Origin: Streptococcus parapneumoniae
GTDB taxonomy: Bacteria; Bacillota; Bacilli; Lactobacillales; Streptococcaceae
Direction of reading: 5' to 3'
Length of the DNA stretch: 64,000 bases
NCBI RefSeq assembly: GCF_037076355.1
Contig: NZ_AP026968.1
Coordinates: forward strand, 822,501-886,500
The notes under the pieces are model-generated. The model was not told the origin of the DNA. It saw only the letters and a list, made by a program, of their open reading frames with translations, and did no database searches. Positions 26,874 through 35,926 of this stretch are shown here, one piece after another (the first letter of the stretch is position 1; the number at the start of each line of letters is the position of its first letter). Made by a program: the position numbers and the translations under genes.

Positions 26874-27275
26874 ATGATTACACTATTTCTATCACCGAGC
26901 TGTACATCATGTCGTAAGGCTAAGGCCTGGTTAGAAAAACATAAGGTTCCCTTTGTGGAACACAATATTATGACCAGTCCTTTAACAAGAAAAGAATTGC
27001 AACACATCCTTTCCTTGACCGAAAATGGTACTGATGACATCATTTCAACTCGTTCAAAAATTTTTCAAAAATTGAATATTGATGTAGAGAGTATTTCGGT
27101 ATCGGAATTGCTTCATTTGATTGAGCAGTACCCTAGTCTTTTGCGTCGTCCAATTATTATCGATGCCAAACGTATGCAGATCGGTTTTAATGAAGATGAG
27201 ATTCGTGCTTTTCTCCCTCGTAGTTACCGTAAGCAAGAACTAAAAGAAGCAAGAATGAGAGCTGGTATTAGTTAA
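26874..27275 (+). CDS. spx: Spx/ArsC-family transcriptional regulator
   Basis: A 133-residue thioredoxin-fold regulator. It has the redox-active CTSC motif (residues 10-13) that separates Spx from plain arsenate reductases, and the conserved RRPIIID segment near residues 91-97. Spx proteins bind the alpha C-terminal domain of RNA polymerase and activate thiol-stress genes; streptococci carry paralogues (SpxA1/SpxA2), and I cannot decide which this is. Its stop overlaps the next start (TAATG). Confidence 0.9.
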   Translation: MITLFLSPSCTSCRKAKAWLEKHKVPFVEHNIMTSPLTRKELQHILSLTENGTDDIISTRSKIFQKLNIDVESISVSELLHLIEQYPSLLRRPIIIDAKRMQIGFNEDEIRAFLPRSYRKQELKEARMRAGIS

Positions 27276-27553
27276 TGAACAAACAGTATAGTTACCCACT
27301 AGATTTGTCGTGGAGCACTGAAGAACTTGCTTCAGTGCTTTCTTTTTTTAATGATGTTGAAGCTGCCTATGAAGGCAAGGTAGAGGCTAAAAAGTTACTG
27401 GACTCCTATAAGCGATTCAAGGCGGTTGTGCCAAGCAAGAGTGAAGAAAAACGTTTGGGACGAGAATTTGAAACAGTCAGTGGCTATTCGCTTTACCGAG
27501 CAGTTCAGGCGGCTAAGGAAAAAGGGGAAGGAAAGATTTCTCTTGGAAAGTAA
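27275..27553 (+). CDS. UPF0223 family protein
   Basis: A 92-residue soluble protein with the family's opening ([21 protein letters not shown]) and C-terminal [23 protein letters not shown]. No function is established for the family. The ATG shares an A with the stop codon of spx, so the two are translationally coupled. Its 3' end overlaps the start of the next gene by 11 bases. Confidence 0.88.
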   Translation: MNKQYSYPLDLSWSTEELASVLSFFNDVEAAYEGKVEAKKLLDSYKRFKAVVPSKSEEKRLGREFETVSGYSLYRAVQAAKEKGEGKISLGK

Positions 27554-28316
27554 ATTTGAATTTGCTAAAGAGCTAATTAAGAAAGCGGGTCAGTACATCC
27601 TTGACCACATGCAGGAAGACTTGCGTGTTGAGACCAAGTCCTCTCCGACAGACTTGGTGACCAGACTGGACAAGGAAGTTCAGGAACTCTTGGTTGGTGA
27701 GATTTTATCCCGTTATCCTGAGGATAAGATTTGTGCTGAAGAAGGGTGTCTGCGAGCTTCGGTTCAAGAGGGCAAGGTTTGGATCATTGATCCCATTGAT
27801 GGTACCAATAATTTTGTCGCCCAGCAGGAAGATTTTGCTGTTATGATGGCTTATTTTGAAAATGGTCAGGGACAGTTTGGTCTGATTTATGATGTGGTCA
27901 AAGGGGATTGTTATCACGGTGGTGGTAAGTTTCCGGTTTGCCGAAATGATAAGCCCCTAGCTCCCTTTAAAGCAAAACCACTTGGAGATTTTCTCATTGC
28001 GGGAAATAGTGGCATGCTGGAAACCAACGAATGGGGGCTGGCTGATTTGAGTCGTGAGGCCCTCGGTGTACGTGTCTATGGGAGTGCGGCCATCAGTTTT
28101 GCCAAAATTTTGTCAGGGCGTTTGTTGACCTATGTCACTTATCTGCAACCATGGGATTATGCTGCGGCTAGTATTTTAGGGGAAAGTCTGGGCTATCGGG
28201 TTGTAACCCTTTTTGGTGAAGCTCCTGATTTTCAAACCAGACAACCGGTCATGATGCTACCTCTTGAGATGCAGGAGGAAATCCAGTCCTATATTTACGA
28301 AAGGAAAAGAACTTAA
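27543..28316 (+). CDS. Inositol monophosphatase family protein
   Basis: A 257-residue Mg-dependent phosphatase of the IMPase/FBPase superfamily. It has the metal-binding motifs ICAEEG and [13 protein letters not shown] (around residues 80-93) and the C-terminal [10 protein letters not shown]. Bacterial members act on inositol phosphates, 3'-phosphoadenosine phosphates or sugar phosphates; the substrate is not evident. The start is a TTG with AAGGAAAG seven bases upstream; that position gives the expected N-terminus. It overlaps UPF0223 by 11 bases, and its stop abuts the next ATG. Confidence 0.87.
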   Translation: MESKFEFAKELIKKAGQYILDHMQEDLRVETKSSPTDLVTRLDKEVQELLVGEILSRYPEDKICAEEGCLRASVQEGKVWIIDPIDGTNNFVAQQEDFAVMMAYFENGQGQFGLIYDVVKGDCYHGGGKFPVCRNDKPLAPFKAKPLGDFLIAGNSGMLETNEWGLADLSREALGVRVYGSAAISFAKILSGRLLTYVTYLQPWDYAAASILGESLGYRVVTLFGEAPDFQTRQPVMMLPLEMQEEIQSYIYERKRT

Positions 28317-29621
28317 ATGCAATTTCCAGAAGGATTTGTTGAAAAATATGAAGAGATACTAGGAGATGAGGCAAGAGATTTTCTTGCCTCTTTTGAGGAG
28401 GAAGCGGTTTCGGCCTTTCGGGTTAATCCTTTAAAAGAAGCGCCAGTTTCCTTTCCTGATGCCATTCCTCAAACTCCTTGGGGACATTATGGGAAGGTTT
28501 CAGGGAAATCGCCTGAGCATGCTACTGGTTTAGTATATTCGCAAGAACCTGCTGCTCAGATGGTTGCTCAGGTAGCCCAGCCCAGTCCTGGTATGAAAGT
28601 CTTGGATTTGGCTGCTGCACCTGGTGGAAAATCAACTCAGCTGGCAGCCTATCTAGCAGGAGAGGGTCTTCTCGTCTCCAATGAAATTTCAAGCAAACGG
28701 GCTAAGATTTTAGTAGAAAACATGGAGCGCTTTGGAGCGACAAATGTTGTGGTGACCAATGAATCTGCTGACCGTTTGGCCAAGGTCTTTAAGGGCTATT
28801 TTGACCTCATTGTCCTAGATGCCCCTTGCTCGGGTGAAGGAATGTTCCGTAAGCAGCCAGATGCTATGGACTATTGGAGCTTAGATTATCCAAGTCAATG
28901 TGCTAGCTTACAAAGAGAAATTCTGGAAGATGCAGTAACCATGCTAGCTGAAGGTGGTCGTTTGGTTTATTCAACCTGTACCTGGGCACCTGAGGAAAAC
29001 GAAGAGATTGTCAAGTGGTTGCTGGAAGAGTATGATTTTGACTTGTTACCAGTTGATCATATCAATGGAATGGTAGCTGGTATTGACCTGCCAGAAACGG
29101 CTCGGATGTACCCTCATCAGTTTAAGGGAGAGGGTCAGTTTGTAGCTCATCTACAATTTAAAGGTGAAAATCCAGTACCAAAATGTAAGGCAAGTAAGAG
29201 CAATCTCAGCCGTGAACAGCTTGCTTTGTGGCAGGAATTTGCTCAAAACCACTTGAAGGTCAATCTACCGGGTACCTTGCAGACTTTTGGGGACCAACTC
29301 TATCTCCTGCCAGAACTTTTGCCAGATTTAGGGAAACTCAAGATTGCACGCAATGGACTGCATCTGGGAACTTTTAAGAAGAAACGCTTTGAGCCCAGTT
29401 TCGCTCTTGGACTAGCCTTGAAACCGAGTCAGGTCAAGCAGTCAGTTGAAATTGACCAAGAAGCGTTTGTAAAGTATGTGGCTGGAGAAACTGTTCAGCT
29501 GGCAGAAAGTCTGCCAAATGGTTGGTACCAAGTTTTAGTTCAAGGAAATGGGTTGGGCTTTGCTAAGGTGACTGGAAATGTTTTGAAAAATTATTTTCCA
29601 AAAGGCCTCAGATTTAAGTGA
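28317..29621 (+). CDS. RsmF/RsmB-type RNA cytosine-C5 methyltransferase
   Basis: A 434-residue NOL1/NOP2/Sun enzyme. SAM-binding LDLAAAPGGKSTQ (around residues 97-109), the DAPCSGEGMFRKQP motif with the assisting cysteine and the STCTWAPEENE motif with the catalytic cysteine are all present. A C-terminal PUA-like region (residues about 300-434) matches the RsmF group, which methylates 16S rRNA; a tRNA target is also possible. It begins directly after the stop of the phosphatase gene, so spx-UPF0223-IMPase-RsmF form one operon. Confidence 0.9.
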   Translation: MQFPEGFVEKYEEILGDEARDFLASFEEEAVSAFRVNPLKEAPVSFPDAIPQTPWGHYGKVSGKSPEHATGLVYSQEPAAQMVAQVAQPSPGMKVLDLAAAPGGKSTQLAAYLAGEGLLVSNEISSKRAKILVENMERFGATNVVVTNESADRLAKVFKGYFDLIVLDAPCSGEGMFRKQPDAMDYWSLDYPSQCASLQREILEDAVTMLAEGGRLVYSTCTWAPEENEEIVKWLLEEYDFDLLPVDHINGMVAGIDLPETARMYPHQFKGEGQFVAHLQFKGENPVPKCKASKSNLSREQLALWQEFAQNHLKVNLPGTLQTFGDQLYLLPELLPDLGKLKIARNGLHLGTFKKKRFEPSFALGLALKPSQVKQSVEIDQEAFVKYVAGETVQLAESLPNGWYQVLVQGNGLGFAKVTGNVLKNYFPKGLRFK

Positions 29622-29647
29622 AAATGCTAGTCAAAGTAGCTTGTCTA

Positions 29648-29656
29648 TGTTATAGT
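29648..29656 (+). promoter_or_regulatory. Probable promoter of the pst operon
   Basis: TGTTATAGT, an extended -10 with one mismatch, about 190 bases before pstS. TAGTCA stands at the -35 position (29628-29633). A PnpR/PhoB-type site may be nearby but I cannot define one with confidence. Confidence 0.45.
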
Positions 29657-29662
29657 GGAAGT

Positions 29663-29791
29663 ATGGATTTTTTTCAAATTATCTTTCATTTTCAGTCAAA
29701 ATTGGCGGAGAAGGCAACTGAGCAAATTACTAGTAAAATCAAGCTAGCAACTTTAGTTGGCTCCCAATTATCAAAAGAAAAACATAAATAA
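29663..29791 (+). CDS. Candidate small protein upstream of pstS (42 aa)
   Basis: An ATG frame of 42 codons (MDFFQIIFHFQSKLAEKATE...) ending in TAA 50 bases before the pstS start. GGAAG lies only two bases before the ATG, so the RBS is poor. The product is a short amphipathic peptide with no known match. It could equally be chance in the pst leader. Confidence 0.25.
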   Translation: MDFFQIIFHFQSKLAEKATEQITSKIKLATLVGSQLSKEKHK

Positions 29792-29841
29792 ATAGTTGAA
29801 AAAATTCACAGCATTCACCATTATTTTCAAGGAGAAAAACA

Positions 29842-30720
29842 GTGAAAAAAAGGAAAAAACTCGCTCTATCCCTTGCGGCTCTTTTGCTAGCAGGTTCTTT
29901 GGCGGGATGTGCTAGCTGGATTGATCGTGGAGAATCCATGACAGCTGTTGGCTCAACGGCTCTTCAGCCCTTGGTCGAAGCAGCAGCAGATGAATTTGGC
30001 TCTATGCACGTTGGAAAAACAGTCAACGTCCAAGGTGGAGGATCTGGTACAGGTCTGTCTCAGGTTCAGTCTGGAGCCGTTGATGTAGGAAATTCAGACG
30101 TATTTGCCGAGGAAAAAGACGGTATCAACGCATCCGCTCTAGTGGACCATAAGGTAGCCGTAGCTGGCTTGGCAGTCATTGTAAACAAGGAGGTTGATGT
30201 TGAAAATCTGACAACTGAACAACTCCGTAACATCTTCACAGGTCAAGTGACCAACTGGAAAGAGGTCGGTGGGAAAGACCTAGCCATTTCCATTATCAAC
30301 CGCGCGGCAAGTTCTGGTTCGCGTGCAACCTTTGATAGTGTGATCATGGATGGTCAATCTGCCGTGCAGAGTCAAGAACAAGATTCAAATGGGATGGTCA
30401 AAAACATTGTTTCCCAGACACCAGGAGCCATTTCTTACCTAGCCTTTGCCTATGTGGATGACTCAGTTAAACGTATGAAGTTGAATGGCTATGAGCCGAT
30501 TGCAGAAAATGTTACAAGCAATAACTGGCCCTTGTGGTCTTACGAACACATGTATACCCTAGGTCAACCAAATGAATTGGTGGCAGAATTCCTTAACTTT
30601 GTCCTCTCAGATGAAGCGCAAAGCGGAATCGTTAAGGGAATGGGCTATATTTCTGTCAAGGAAATGAAGGTTGAAAAAGATGCTGTAGGAACGGTGACAG
30701 CACTAGAAGGGAGTCAATAA
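29842..30720 (+). CDS. pstS: Phosphate-binding lipoprotein PstS
   Basis: A 292-residue extracellular phosphate receptor. The signal peptide ends in the lipobox LAGC (Cys at about residue 23), so it is lipid-anchored after Lgt processing. Ligand-binding motifs [19 protein letters not shown] and [12 protein letters not shown] are typical of PstS. It starts with GTG after AAGGAG. First gene of pstS-pstC-pstA-pstB1-pstB2-phoU; the stop overlaps the pstC start (TAATG). Confidence 0.95.
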   Translation: MKKRKKLALSLAALLLAGSLAGCASWIDRGESMTAVGSTALQPLVEAAADEFGSMHVGKTVNVQGGGSGTGLSQVQSGAVDVGNSDVFAEEKDGINASALVDHKVAVAGLAVIVNKEVDVENLTTEQLRNIFTGQVTNWKEVGGKDLAISIINRAASSGSRATFDSVIMDGQSAVQSQEQDSNGMVKNIVSQTPGAISYLAFAYVDDSVKRMKLNGYEPIAENVTSNNWPLWSYEHMYTLGQPNELVAEFLNFVLSDEAQSGIVKGMGYISVKEMKVEKDAVGTVTALEGSQ

Positions 30721-31637
30721 TGAATCAAGAAGAATTAGCTAAAAAATTACTTTCTCCCTCAAAGAACTCTCGTTTAGAGAAACTTGGAAAAGGCTTGACC
30801 TTTGCCTGTCTGTCTTTGATTGTTATCATTGTGGCCATGATTTTGATTTTCGTAGCCCAAAAAGGTTTGTCGACCTTCTTTGTAAATGGGGTCAATATCT
30901 TTGATTTCCTATTTGGCCAAACTTGGAATCCTTCAGGTAAACAATTTGGTGCCCTTCCCATGATTTTGGGTTCCTTTATTGTCACAATCCTATCAGCCCT
31001 TATCGCAACTCCTTTTGCCATTGGTGCGGCAGTCTTTATGACCGAGGTTTCACCAAAAGGTGCCAGAATCTTGCAACCAGCTATTGAATTGCTTGTCGGG
31101 ATTCCTTCAGTCGTGTATGGATTTATCGGTTTGCAGATCGTAGTTCCCTTTGTCCGCAGTGTCTTTGGTGGAACTGGTTTTGGGATCTTGTCAGGGATTT
31201 TCGTTCTCTTTGTCATGATTTTACCAACGGTAACCTTTATGACAACCGATAGTTTGCGTGCGGTGCCTCGTCACTACCGCGAAGCTAGTTTGGCTATGGG
31301 GGCCACTCGTTGGCAAACCATTTGGCGTGTGACCTTGAAGGCGGCGCGTTCAGGGATTTTCACTGCAGTGGTCTTTGGGATGGCGCGTGCCTTTGGTGAG
31401 GCCTTGGCCATTCAGATGGTGGTCGGAAACTCAGCTGTTGTACCAACTTCACTAACAACACCTGCTGCGACCTTGACCTCTGTGTTGACCATGGGTATCG
31501 GAAATACCGTCATGGGTACAGTTGATAATAACGTACTTTGGTCACTGGCCTTAGTCTTACTTTTGATGAGTTTGGCCTTCAACAGTGTGATTAAATTGAT
31601 TACGAAAGAAAGAGGAAAGAAAAACTATGCACGCTAA
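30720..31637 (+). CDS. pstC: Phosphate ABC transporter permease PstC
   Basis: A 305-residue membrane permease with six main helices and the EAA loop EASLAMGATRWQTIWRVTLKAA (around residues 181-202), which docks on the ATPase. With pstA it forms the channel for phosphate delivered by pstS. The family's AIGAAVFMTEV region is present. It overlaps pstS by one base and pstA by 11. Confidence 0.95.
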   Translation: MNQEELAKKLLSPSKNSRLEKLGKGLTFACLSLIVIIVAMILIFVAQKGLSTFFVNGVNIFDFLFGQTWNPSGKQFGALPMILGSFIVTILSALIATPFAIGAAVFMTEVSPKGARILQPAIELLVGIPSVVYGFIGLQIVVPFVRSVFGGTGFGILSGIFVLFVMILPTVTFMTTDSLRAVPRHYREASLAMGATRWQTIWRVTLKAARSGIFTAVVFGMARAFGEALAIQMVVGNSAVVPTSLTTPAATLTSVLTMGIGNTVMGTVDNNVLWSLALVLLLMSLAFNSVIKLITKERGKKNYAR

Positions 31638-32511
31638 GAAATTAGATAAAATTGCAACAGCTGTCCTCTACTCGATTGCAGGAATTATCGTTGCCATCTT
31701 GGCATCCTTGATTCTTTATATCTTGGTTCGTGGTTTGCCCCACATCTCTTGGTCTTTCTTGACTGGTAAATCCTCTTCTTACCAAGCAGGCGGAGGGATT
31801 GGAATTCAGCTCTATAATTCCTTCTTCCTTCTGGTCATTACCTTGATTATCTCTGTGCCTTTGTCTATGGGAGCTGGGATTTTCCTAGCTGAATACGCCA
31901 AAAAAGGTCCTGTGACCAACTTTGTCAGAACCTGTATTGAAATCTTATCTTCACTCCCATCAGTGGTTGTGGGTCTCTTTGGTTACTTGATCTTTGTAGT
32001 TCAGTTTGAGTATGGATTTTCAATCATTTCAGGTGCCTTGGCCTTGACAGTCTTTAACTTGCCTCAGATGACTCGTAATGTTGAGGACAGCTTAAAACAC
32101 GTTCACCATACGCAACGTGAGGCTGGTTTAGCCCTTGGGATTTCCCGTTGGGAGACAGTGGTTCATGTGGTCATTCCAGAAGCCCTACCAGGTATTGTGA
32201 CGGGGGTTGTCTTAGCCTCTGGTCGTATCTTTGGTGAGGCTGCGGCTCTTATCTATACAGCAGGACAATCCGCTCCAGCCCTTGACTGGTCTAACTGGAA
32301 TATTCTCAGTGTGACTAGCCCAATCTCTATCTTCCGTCAAGCAGAAACCTTGGCTGTCCATATTTGGAAAGTCAATAGTGAAGGTACTATTCCTGATGGA
32401 ACTATCGTATCAGCAGGTTCTGCCGCCGTACTCCTCATCTTTATCCTCATCTTTAACTTTGGAGCTCGCAAACTCGGAAGCTACCTACATAAGAAATTAA
32501 CCGCTGCCTAA
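31627..32511 (+). CDS. pstA: Phosphate ABC transporter permease PstA
   Basis: A 294-residue partner permease to PstC with six helices, the GAGIFLAEYAKKGP segment and the EAA loop REAGLALGISRWETVVHVVIPEA. The N-terminus begins with a Lys-rich cytoplasmic tail before the first helix. It starts within the last codons of pstC, so translation is coupled; pstB1 starts ten bases after its stop. Confidence 0.95.
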   Translation: MHAKKLDKIATAVLYSIAGIIVAILASLILYILVRGLPHISWSFLTGKSSSYQAGGGIGIQLYNSFFLLVITLIISVPLSMGAGIFLAEYAKKGPVTNFVRTCIEILSSLPSVVVGLFGYLIFVVQFEYGFSIISGALALTVFNLPQMTRNVEDSLKHVHHTQREAGLALGISRWETVVHVVIPEALPGIVTGVVLASGRIFGEAAALIYTAGQSAPALDWSNWNILSVTSPISIFRQAETLAVHIWKVNSEGTIPDGTIVSAGSAAVLLIFILIFNFGARKLGSYLHKKLTAA

Positions 32512-32521
32512 AGGAGAAGCC

Positions 32522-33325
32522 ATGTCAAAATATAATTGGGATGAAAAGCATATCATCACCTTTCCTGAAGAGAAAGTGGCCCTCTCTACTAAGGATTTAC
32601 ATGTTTACTACGGTAAAAAAGAATCTATCAAGGGCATCGATATGCAATTTGAAAAAAATAAAATTACAGCTTTAATTGGCCCTTCTGGTTCAGGGAAATC
32701 AACCTACCTTCGCAGTCTCAACCGTATGAATGATACCATTGATATTGCCAAGGTCACAGGTCAAATCCTCTACCAAGGAATTGATGTTAACCGTCCAGAA
32801 ATTAACGTTTATGAGATGCGTAAGCACATCGGAATGGTCTTTCAACGACCAAATCCCTTTGCCAAATCTATCTACCGCAATATCACTTTTGCCCATGAAC
32901 GTGCAGGGGTTAAGGACAAGCAAGTCTTGGATGAAATTGTAGAAACTTCTCTCCGTCAAGCTGCCCTTTGGGACCAGGTCAAAGATGATTTGCACAAGTC
33001 AGCCTTGACCCTATCAGGTGGTCAGCAGCAACGTCTCTGTATCGCTCGTGCTATTTCGGTCAAACCAGATATCCTCTTGATGGATGAGCCAGCGTCAGCC
33101 TTGGATCCAATTGCGACTGCTCAACTTGAAGAAACCATGTTGGAATTGAAGAAGGACTTTACCATCATCATCGTGACCCACAGTATGCAGCAGGCTGCGC
33201 GTGCTAGTGATTACACAGGATTTTTCTACTTGGGTGACTTGATCGAGTACGATAAGACCTCTAATATTTTCCAAAATGCGAAACTACAGTCAACCAATGA
33301 CTATGTAACAGGACACTTTGGATAG
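32522..33325 (+). CDS. pstB1: Phosphate ABC transporter ATPase PstB, first copy
   Basis: A 267-residue ATPase with Walker A GPSGSGKS, signature LSGGQQQR, Walker B ILLMDEPAS and the switch histidine in IVTHSMQQAAR. Every catalytic element is intact. The phosphate type is clear from LRSLNRMND and the GMVFQRPNPFAKSIYRN Q-loop. It is followed after 12 bases by a second pstB, so the transporter may use a heterodimer of the two. Confidence 0.95.
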   Translation: MSKYNWDEKHIITFPEEKVALSTKDLHVYYGKKESIKGIDMQFEKNKITALIGPSGSGKSTYLRSLNRMNDTIDIAKVTGQILYQGIDVNRPEINVYEMRKHIGMVFQRPNPFAKSIYRNITFAHERAGVKDKQVLDEIVETSLRQAALWDQVKDDLHKSALTLSGGQQQRLCIARAISVKPDILLMDEPASALDPIATAQLEETMLELKKDFTIIIVTHSMQQAARASDYTGFFYLGDLIEYDKTSNIFQNAKLQSTNDYVTGHFG

Positions 33326-33337
33326 AAAGGAAACAGT

Positions 33338-34096
33338 ATGACAGAAGCGATTTTACAGGTATCAGACCTGTCCGTTTACTACAATCAAAAAAAGGCCTTG
33401 AATAGTGTTTCCCTATCTTTCCAACCTAAGGAAATTACAGCCTTGATCGGTCCATCTGGATCAGGGAAGTCAACCCTCCTCAAGGCTATCAACCGTATGG
33501 GGGATCTCAATCCAGAGGTAACCACAACTGGTTCGGTGGTTTACAACGGCCACAACATTTACAGCCCACGTACAGATACAGTTGAATTACGTAAGGAGAT
33601 TGGTATGGTTTTCCAACAACCAAATCCTTTCCCCATGTCTATCTACGAAAATGTTGTTTACGGGCTTCGTATCAATGGGGTGAAGGATAAGCAGGTTCTG
33701 GATGAAGCGGTAGAAAAAGCCCTACAACGAGCTTCTATCTGGGATGAGGTCAAGGATCGCCTACATGATTCAGCTATTGGCCTTTCAGGTGGACAACAAC
33801 AACGTGTCTGTGTTGCCCGTGTCTTGGCAACCAGTCCTAAAATCATTCTCTTGGATGAACCGACTTCAGCCTTGGACCCTATCTCTGCTGGTAAGATTGA
33901 GGAAACCTTGTATGGCCTAAAAGATAAATACACCATGCTCTTGGTTACGCGTTCCATGCAACAAGCCTCTCGTATCTCTGACAAGACAGGATTTTTCCTA
34001 GATGGAGATTTGATCGAGTTTAACGATACCAAGAAGATGTTCCTCAACCCACAACACAAGGAAACAGAAGATTATATTTCAGGAAAATTTGGATAA
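33338..34096 (+). CDS. pstB2: Phosphate ABC transporter ATPase PstB, second copy
   Basis: A 252-residue ATPase with Walker [17 protein letters not shown] and Walker [10 protein letters not shown]. The switch-histidine position is Arg: the sequence reads [10 protein letters not shown], where the first copy has VTHSMQQAA. The two copies are otherwise close and side by side. An altered H-loop in one of two paired ATPases suggests an asymmetric dimer, in which this site may hydrolyse ATP poorly; that is inference. Start ATG has AAAGGAAA upstream; phoU follows after 11 bases. Confidence 0.94.
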   Translation: MTEAILQVSDLSVYYNQKKALNSVSLSFQPKEITALIGPSGSGKSTLLKAINRMGDLNPEVTTTGSVVYNGHNIYSPRTDTVELRKEIGMVFQQPNPFPMSIYENVVYGLRINGVKDKQVLDEAVEKALQRASIWDEVKDRLHDSAIGLSGGQQQRVCVARVLATSPKIILLDEPTSALDPISAGKIEETLYGLKDKYTMLLVTRSMQQASRISDKTGFFLDGDLIEFNDTKKMFLNPQHKETEDYISGKFG

Positions 34097-34107
34097 GGAG
34101 ATAAATG

Positions 34108-34761
34108 ATGTTACGTTCTCAATTTGAAGAAGATTTGGAGAAATTGCACAACCAGTTCTACGCTATGGGACAAGAAGTGCTATCCCAAATCAATCGTACA
34201 GTGCGTGCCTTTGTTACGCATGACCGTGATTTGGCCAAGGAAGTTATCGAAGACGATGCAGAAGTAAACGAATACGAAGTGAAATTGGAGAAAAAATCAT
34301 TTGAAATGATTGCCCTGCAACAACCAGTTTCTCAAGATTTGCGTACTGTTCTAACAGTCTTAAAAGCCGTATCTGACTTGGAACGTATGGGTGACCATGC
34401 CGTTTCCATTGCCAAGGCGGCAATTCGTATGAAGGGTGAGCAACGCATCCCAGCTGTTGAAGAAGAAATCAAGAGAATGGGTCGCGATGTCAAGAATTTC
34501 GTTGAAGCAGCTCTTGAACTCTACCTGAATGGTTCAGTTGATCAGGCCTATGAAGTAGCAGCCATGGACGAAAAAATCAACCATTACTTTGATAGCATTC
34601 GTGACTTGGCTACAGAAGAAATCAAGAAAAATCCTGATGCCATTGTTACAGGTCGTGATTATTTCCAAGTGATTGCCTTCTTGGAACGTATTGGAGACTA
34701 TGCCAAGAATATCTGTGAATGGGTTGTTTACTTTGAAACAGGTAAGATTGTCGAACTATAA
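34108..34761 (+). CDS. phoU: Phosphate transport regulator PhoU
   Basis: A 217-residue all-helical protein with two PhoU three-helix repeats; each carries the metal-binding pattern E-x-x-x-D (DLERMGDHAVSIAK near residues 90-103 and FLERIGDYAKNICEW near 191-205). PhoU dampens the transporter and the phosphate two-component system. Two ATGs are adjacent (34105, 34108); AAGGAG at 34095-34100 favours the second. Last gene of the pst operon. Confidence 0.93.
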   Translation: MLRSQFEEDLEKLHNQFYAMGQEVLSQINRTVRAFVTHDRDLAKEVIEDDAEVNEYEVKLEKKSFEMIALQQPVSQDLRTVLTVLKAVSDLERMGDHAVSIAKAAIRMKGEQRIPAVEEEIKRMGRDVKNFVEAALELYLNGSVDQAYEVAAMDEKINHYFDSIRDLATEEIKKNPDAIVTGRDYFQVIAFLERIGDYAKNICEWVVYFETGKIVEL

Positions 34762-34778
34762 AATAGATTCATTCTGTA

Positions 34779-34816
34779 TAAAAAGGAGCTTGAAATCAAC
34801 TGATAGCTCCTTTTCT
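34779..34816 (+). terminator. Terminator of the pst operon
   Basis: Stem AAAAGGAGCT/AGCTCCTTTT with a 14-base loop, T residues at the end. A clear intrinsic terminator 18 bases after phoU. Confidence 0.85.
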
Positions 34817-34858
34817 TGAATGAAAAAAATATTTTTAAGATAAAAATTCAAAAAACAC

Positions 34859-34887
34859 TTGACAAGTAACTTGGATAGCGTTATAAT
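34859..34887 (+). promoter_or_regulatory. Consensus promoter of the amino-acid-binding lipoprotein gene
   Basis: TTGACA (34859-34864), 17-base spacer, TATAAT (34882-34887). Both hexamers are perfect, predicting strong constitutive expression. Confidence 0.85.
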
Positions 34888-34918
34888 TATACAAAATTAA
34901 CAGAGAGGTTGTTTATTT

Positions 34919-35734
34919 ATGAAATCAAAAAAATGGATATTTGTTTTATGTAGTTTTCTTGCAAGTTTCTTCTTAGTAGCTTGCCAGTCAGGTTCGAATG
35001 GTTCTCAGTCAGCTGTTGAAGCCATTAAGCAAAAGGGGAAATTAGTTGTGGCGACTAGTCCTGACTATGCACCTTTTGAATTCCAATCCTTAGTTGACGG
35101 AAAAAACCAGGTAGTTGGTGCGGATATTGATATGGCCCAAGCTATCGCTGATGAACTTGGGGTTAAGTTGGAAATCTCAAGCATGAGTTTTGACAATGTT
35201 TTGACCAGTCTTCAAACTGGCAAGGCTGACCTAGCAGTTGCAGGAATTAGCGCTACTGATGAGAGAAAAGAAGTCTTTGATTTTTCAATCCCTTACTATG
35301 AAAACAAGATTAGTTTCTTGGTTCGTAAGACTGATGTAGAAAAATACAAGGATTTAACTAGCCTTGAAAGTGCTAATATTGCGGCCCAAAAAGGGACTGT
35401 TCCTGAATCAATGGTCAAGGAACAATTGCCAAAAGCTCAATTAACTTCCCTAACCAATATGGGTGAAGCAGTCAATGAATTGCAGGCTGGAAAAGTAGAT
35501 GCTGTTCACATGGATGAGCCAGTTGCCCTTAGCTACGCTGCTAAAAATGCTGACCTAGCTGTCGCAACTGTTAGCTTGAAGATGAAGGACGGCGAAGCCA
35601 ATGCAGTTGCCCTTAGAAAAAATAGTACTGATTTGAAAGAAGTGGTGGACAAGGTCATCCAAAAACTCAAGGATGACGGTACCTACCAAAAATATCTTGA
35701 AAAAGCAGCAACCTTAACAGAAGTTGAAGAATAA
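34919..35734 (+). CDS. Amino acid ABC transporter substrate-binding lipoprotein
   Basis: A 271-residue periplasmic-binding-type lipoprotein: signal peptide with lipobox LVAC (Cys at about residue 22), then the SBP family 3 fold with KLVVATSPDYAPFEF, GADIDMAQAIADELG and DLAVAGISATDERKE. Family 3 receptors bind polar amino acids; the ligand here is not decided by sequence (basic or acidic amino acids or glutamine are all possible). No permease or ATPase gene is adjacent, so it is an orphan receptor that must share a transporter. A BOX element begins at its stop codon. Confidence 0.9.
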   Translation: MKSKKWIFVLCSFLASFFLVACQSGSNGSQSAVEAIKQKGKLVVATSPDYAPFEFQSLVDGKNQVVGADIDMAQAIADELGVKLEISSMSFDNVLTSLQTGKADLAVAGISATDERKEVFDFSIPYYENKISFLVRKTDVEKYKDLTSLESANIAAQKGTVPESMVKEQLPKAQLTSLTNMGEAVNELQAGKVDAVHMDEPVALSYAAKNADLAVATVSLKMKDGEANAVALRKNSTDLKEVVDKVIQKLKDDGTYQKYLEKAATLTEVEE

Positions 35735-35887
35735 TACTCAATGAAAATCAAAGAGCAAACTAGGAAGCTAGCCGCAGGTTGCTCAAAGCACTGCTTTGAG
35801 GTTGTAGATAAGACTGACGAAGTCAGTTACATATATCTACGGTAAGGCGACGCTGACGTGGTTTGAAGAGATTTTCGAAGAGAATAA
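35734..35887 (+). repeat. BOX element (A-C, no boxB), copy 3
   Basis: About 154 bases, boxC first (ATACTCAATGAAAATCAAAG), then the internal hairpin CAAAGCAGTGCTTTG, and the boxA core CTACGGTAAGGCGACGCTGACG with a single change from the classic boxA sequence. It starts on the last base of the preceding gene's stop codon. Confidence 0.93.
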
Positions 35888-35890
35888 GAA

Positions 35891-35926
35891 AAAAGCAGAG
35901 TTGGAAGTCAGTCCAATTCTGCTTTT
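35891..35926. terminator. Bidirectional terminator overlapping the MocR 3' end
   Basis: Fifteen-base stem AAAAGCAGAGTTGGA/TCCAATTCTGCTTTT (one G-T pair) with a six-base loop, A- and T-flanked. The last codons and stop (35908-35910) of the minus-strand gene lie inside it. Confidence 0.8.
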
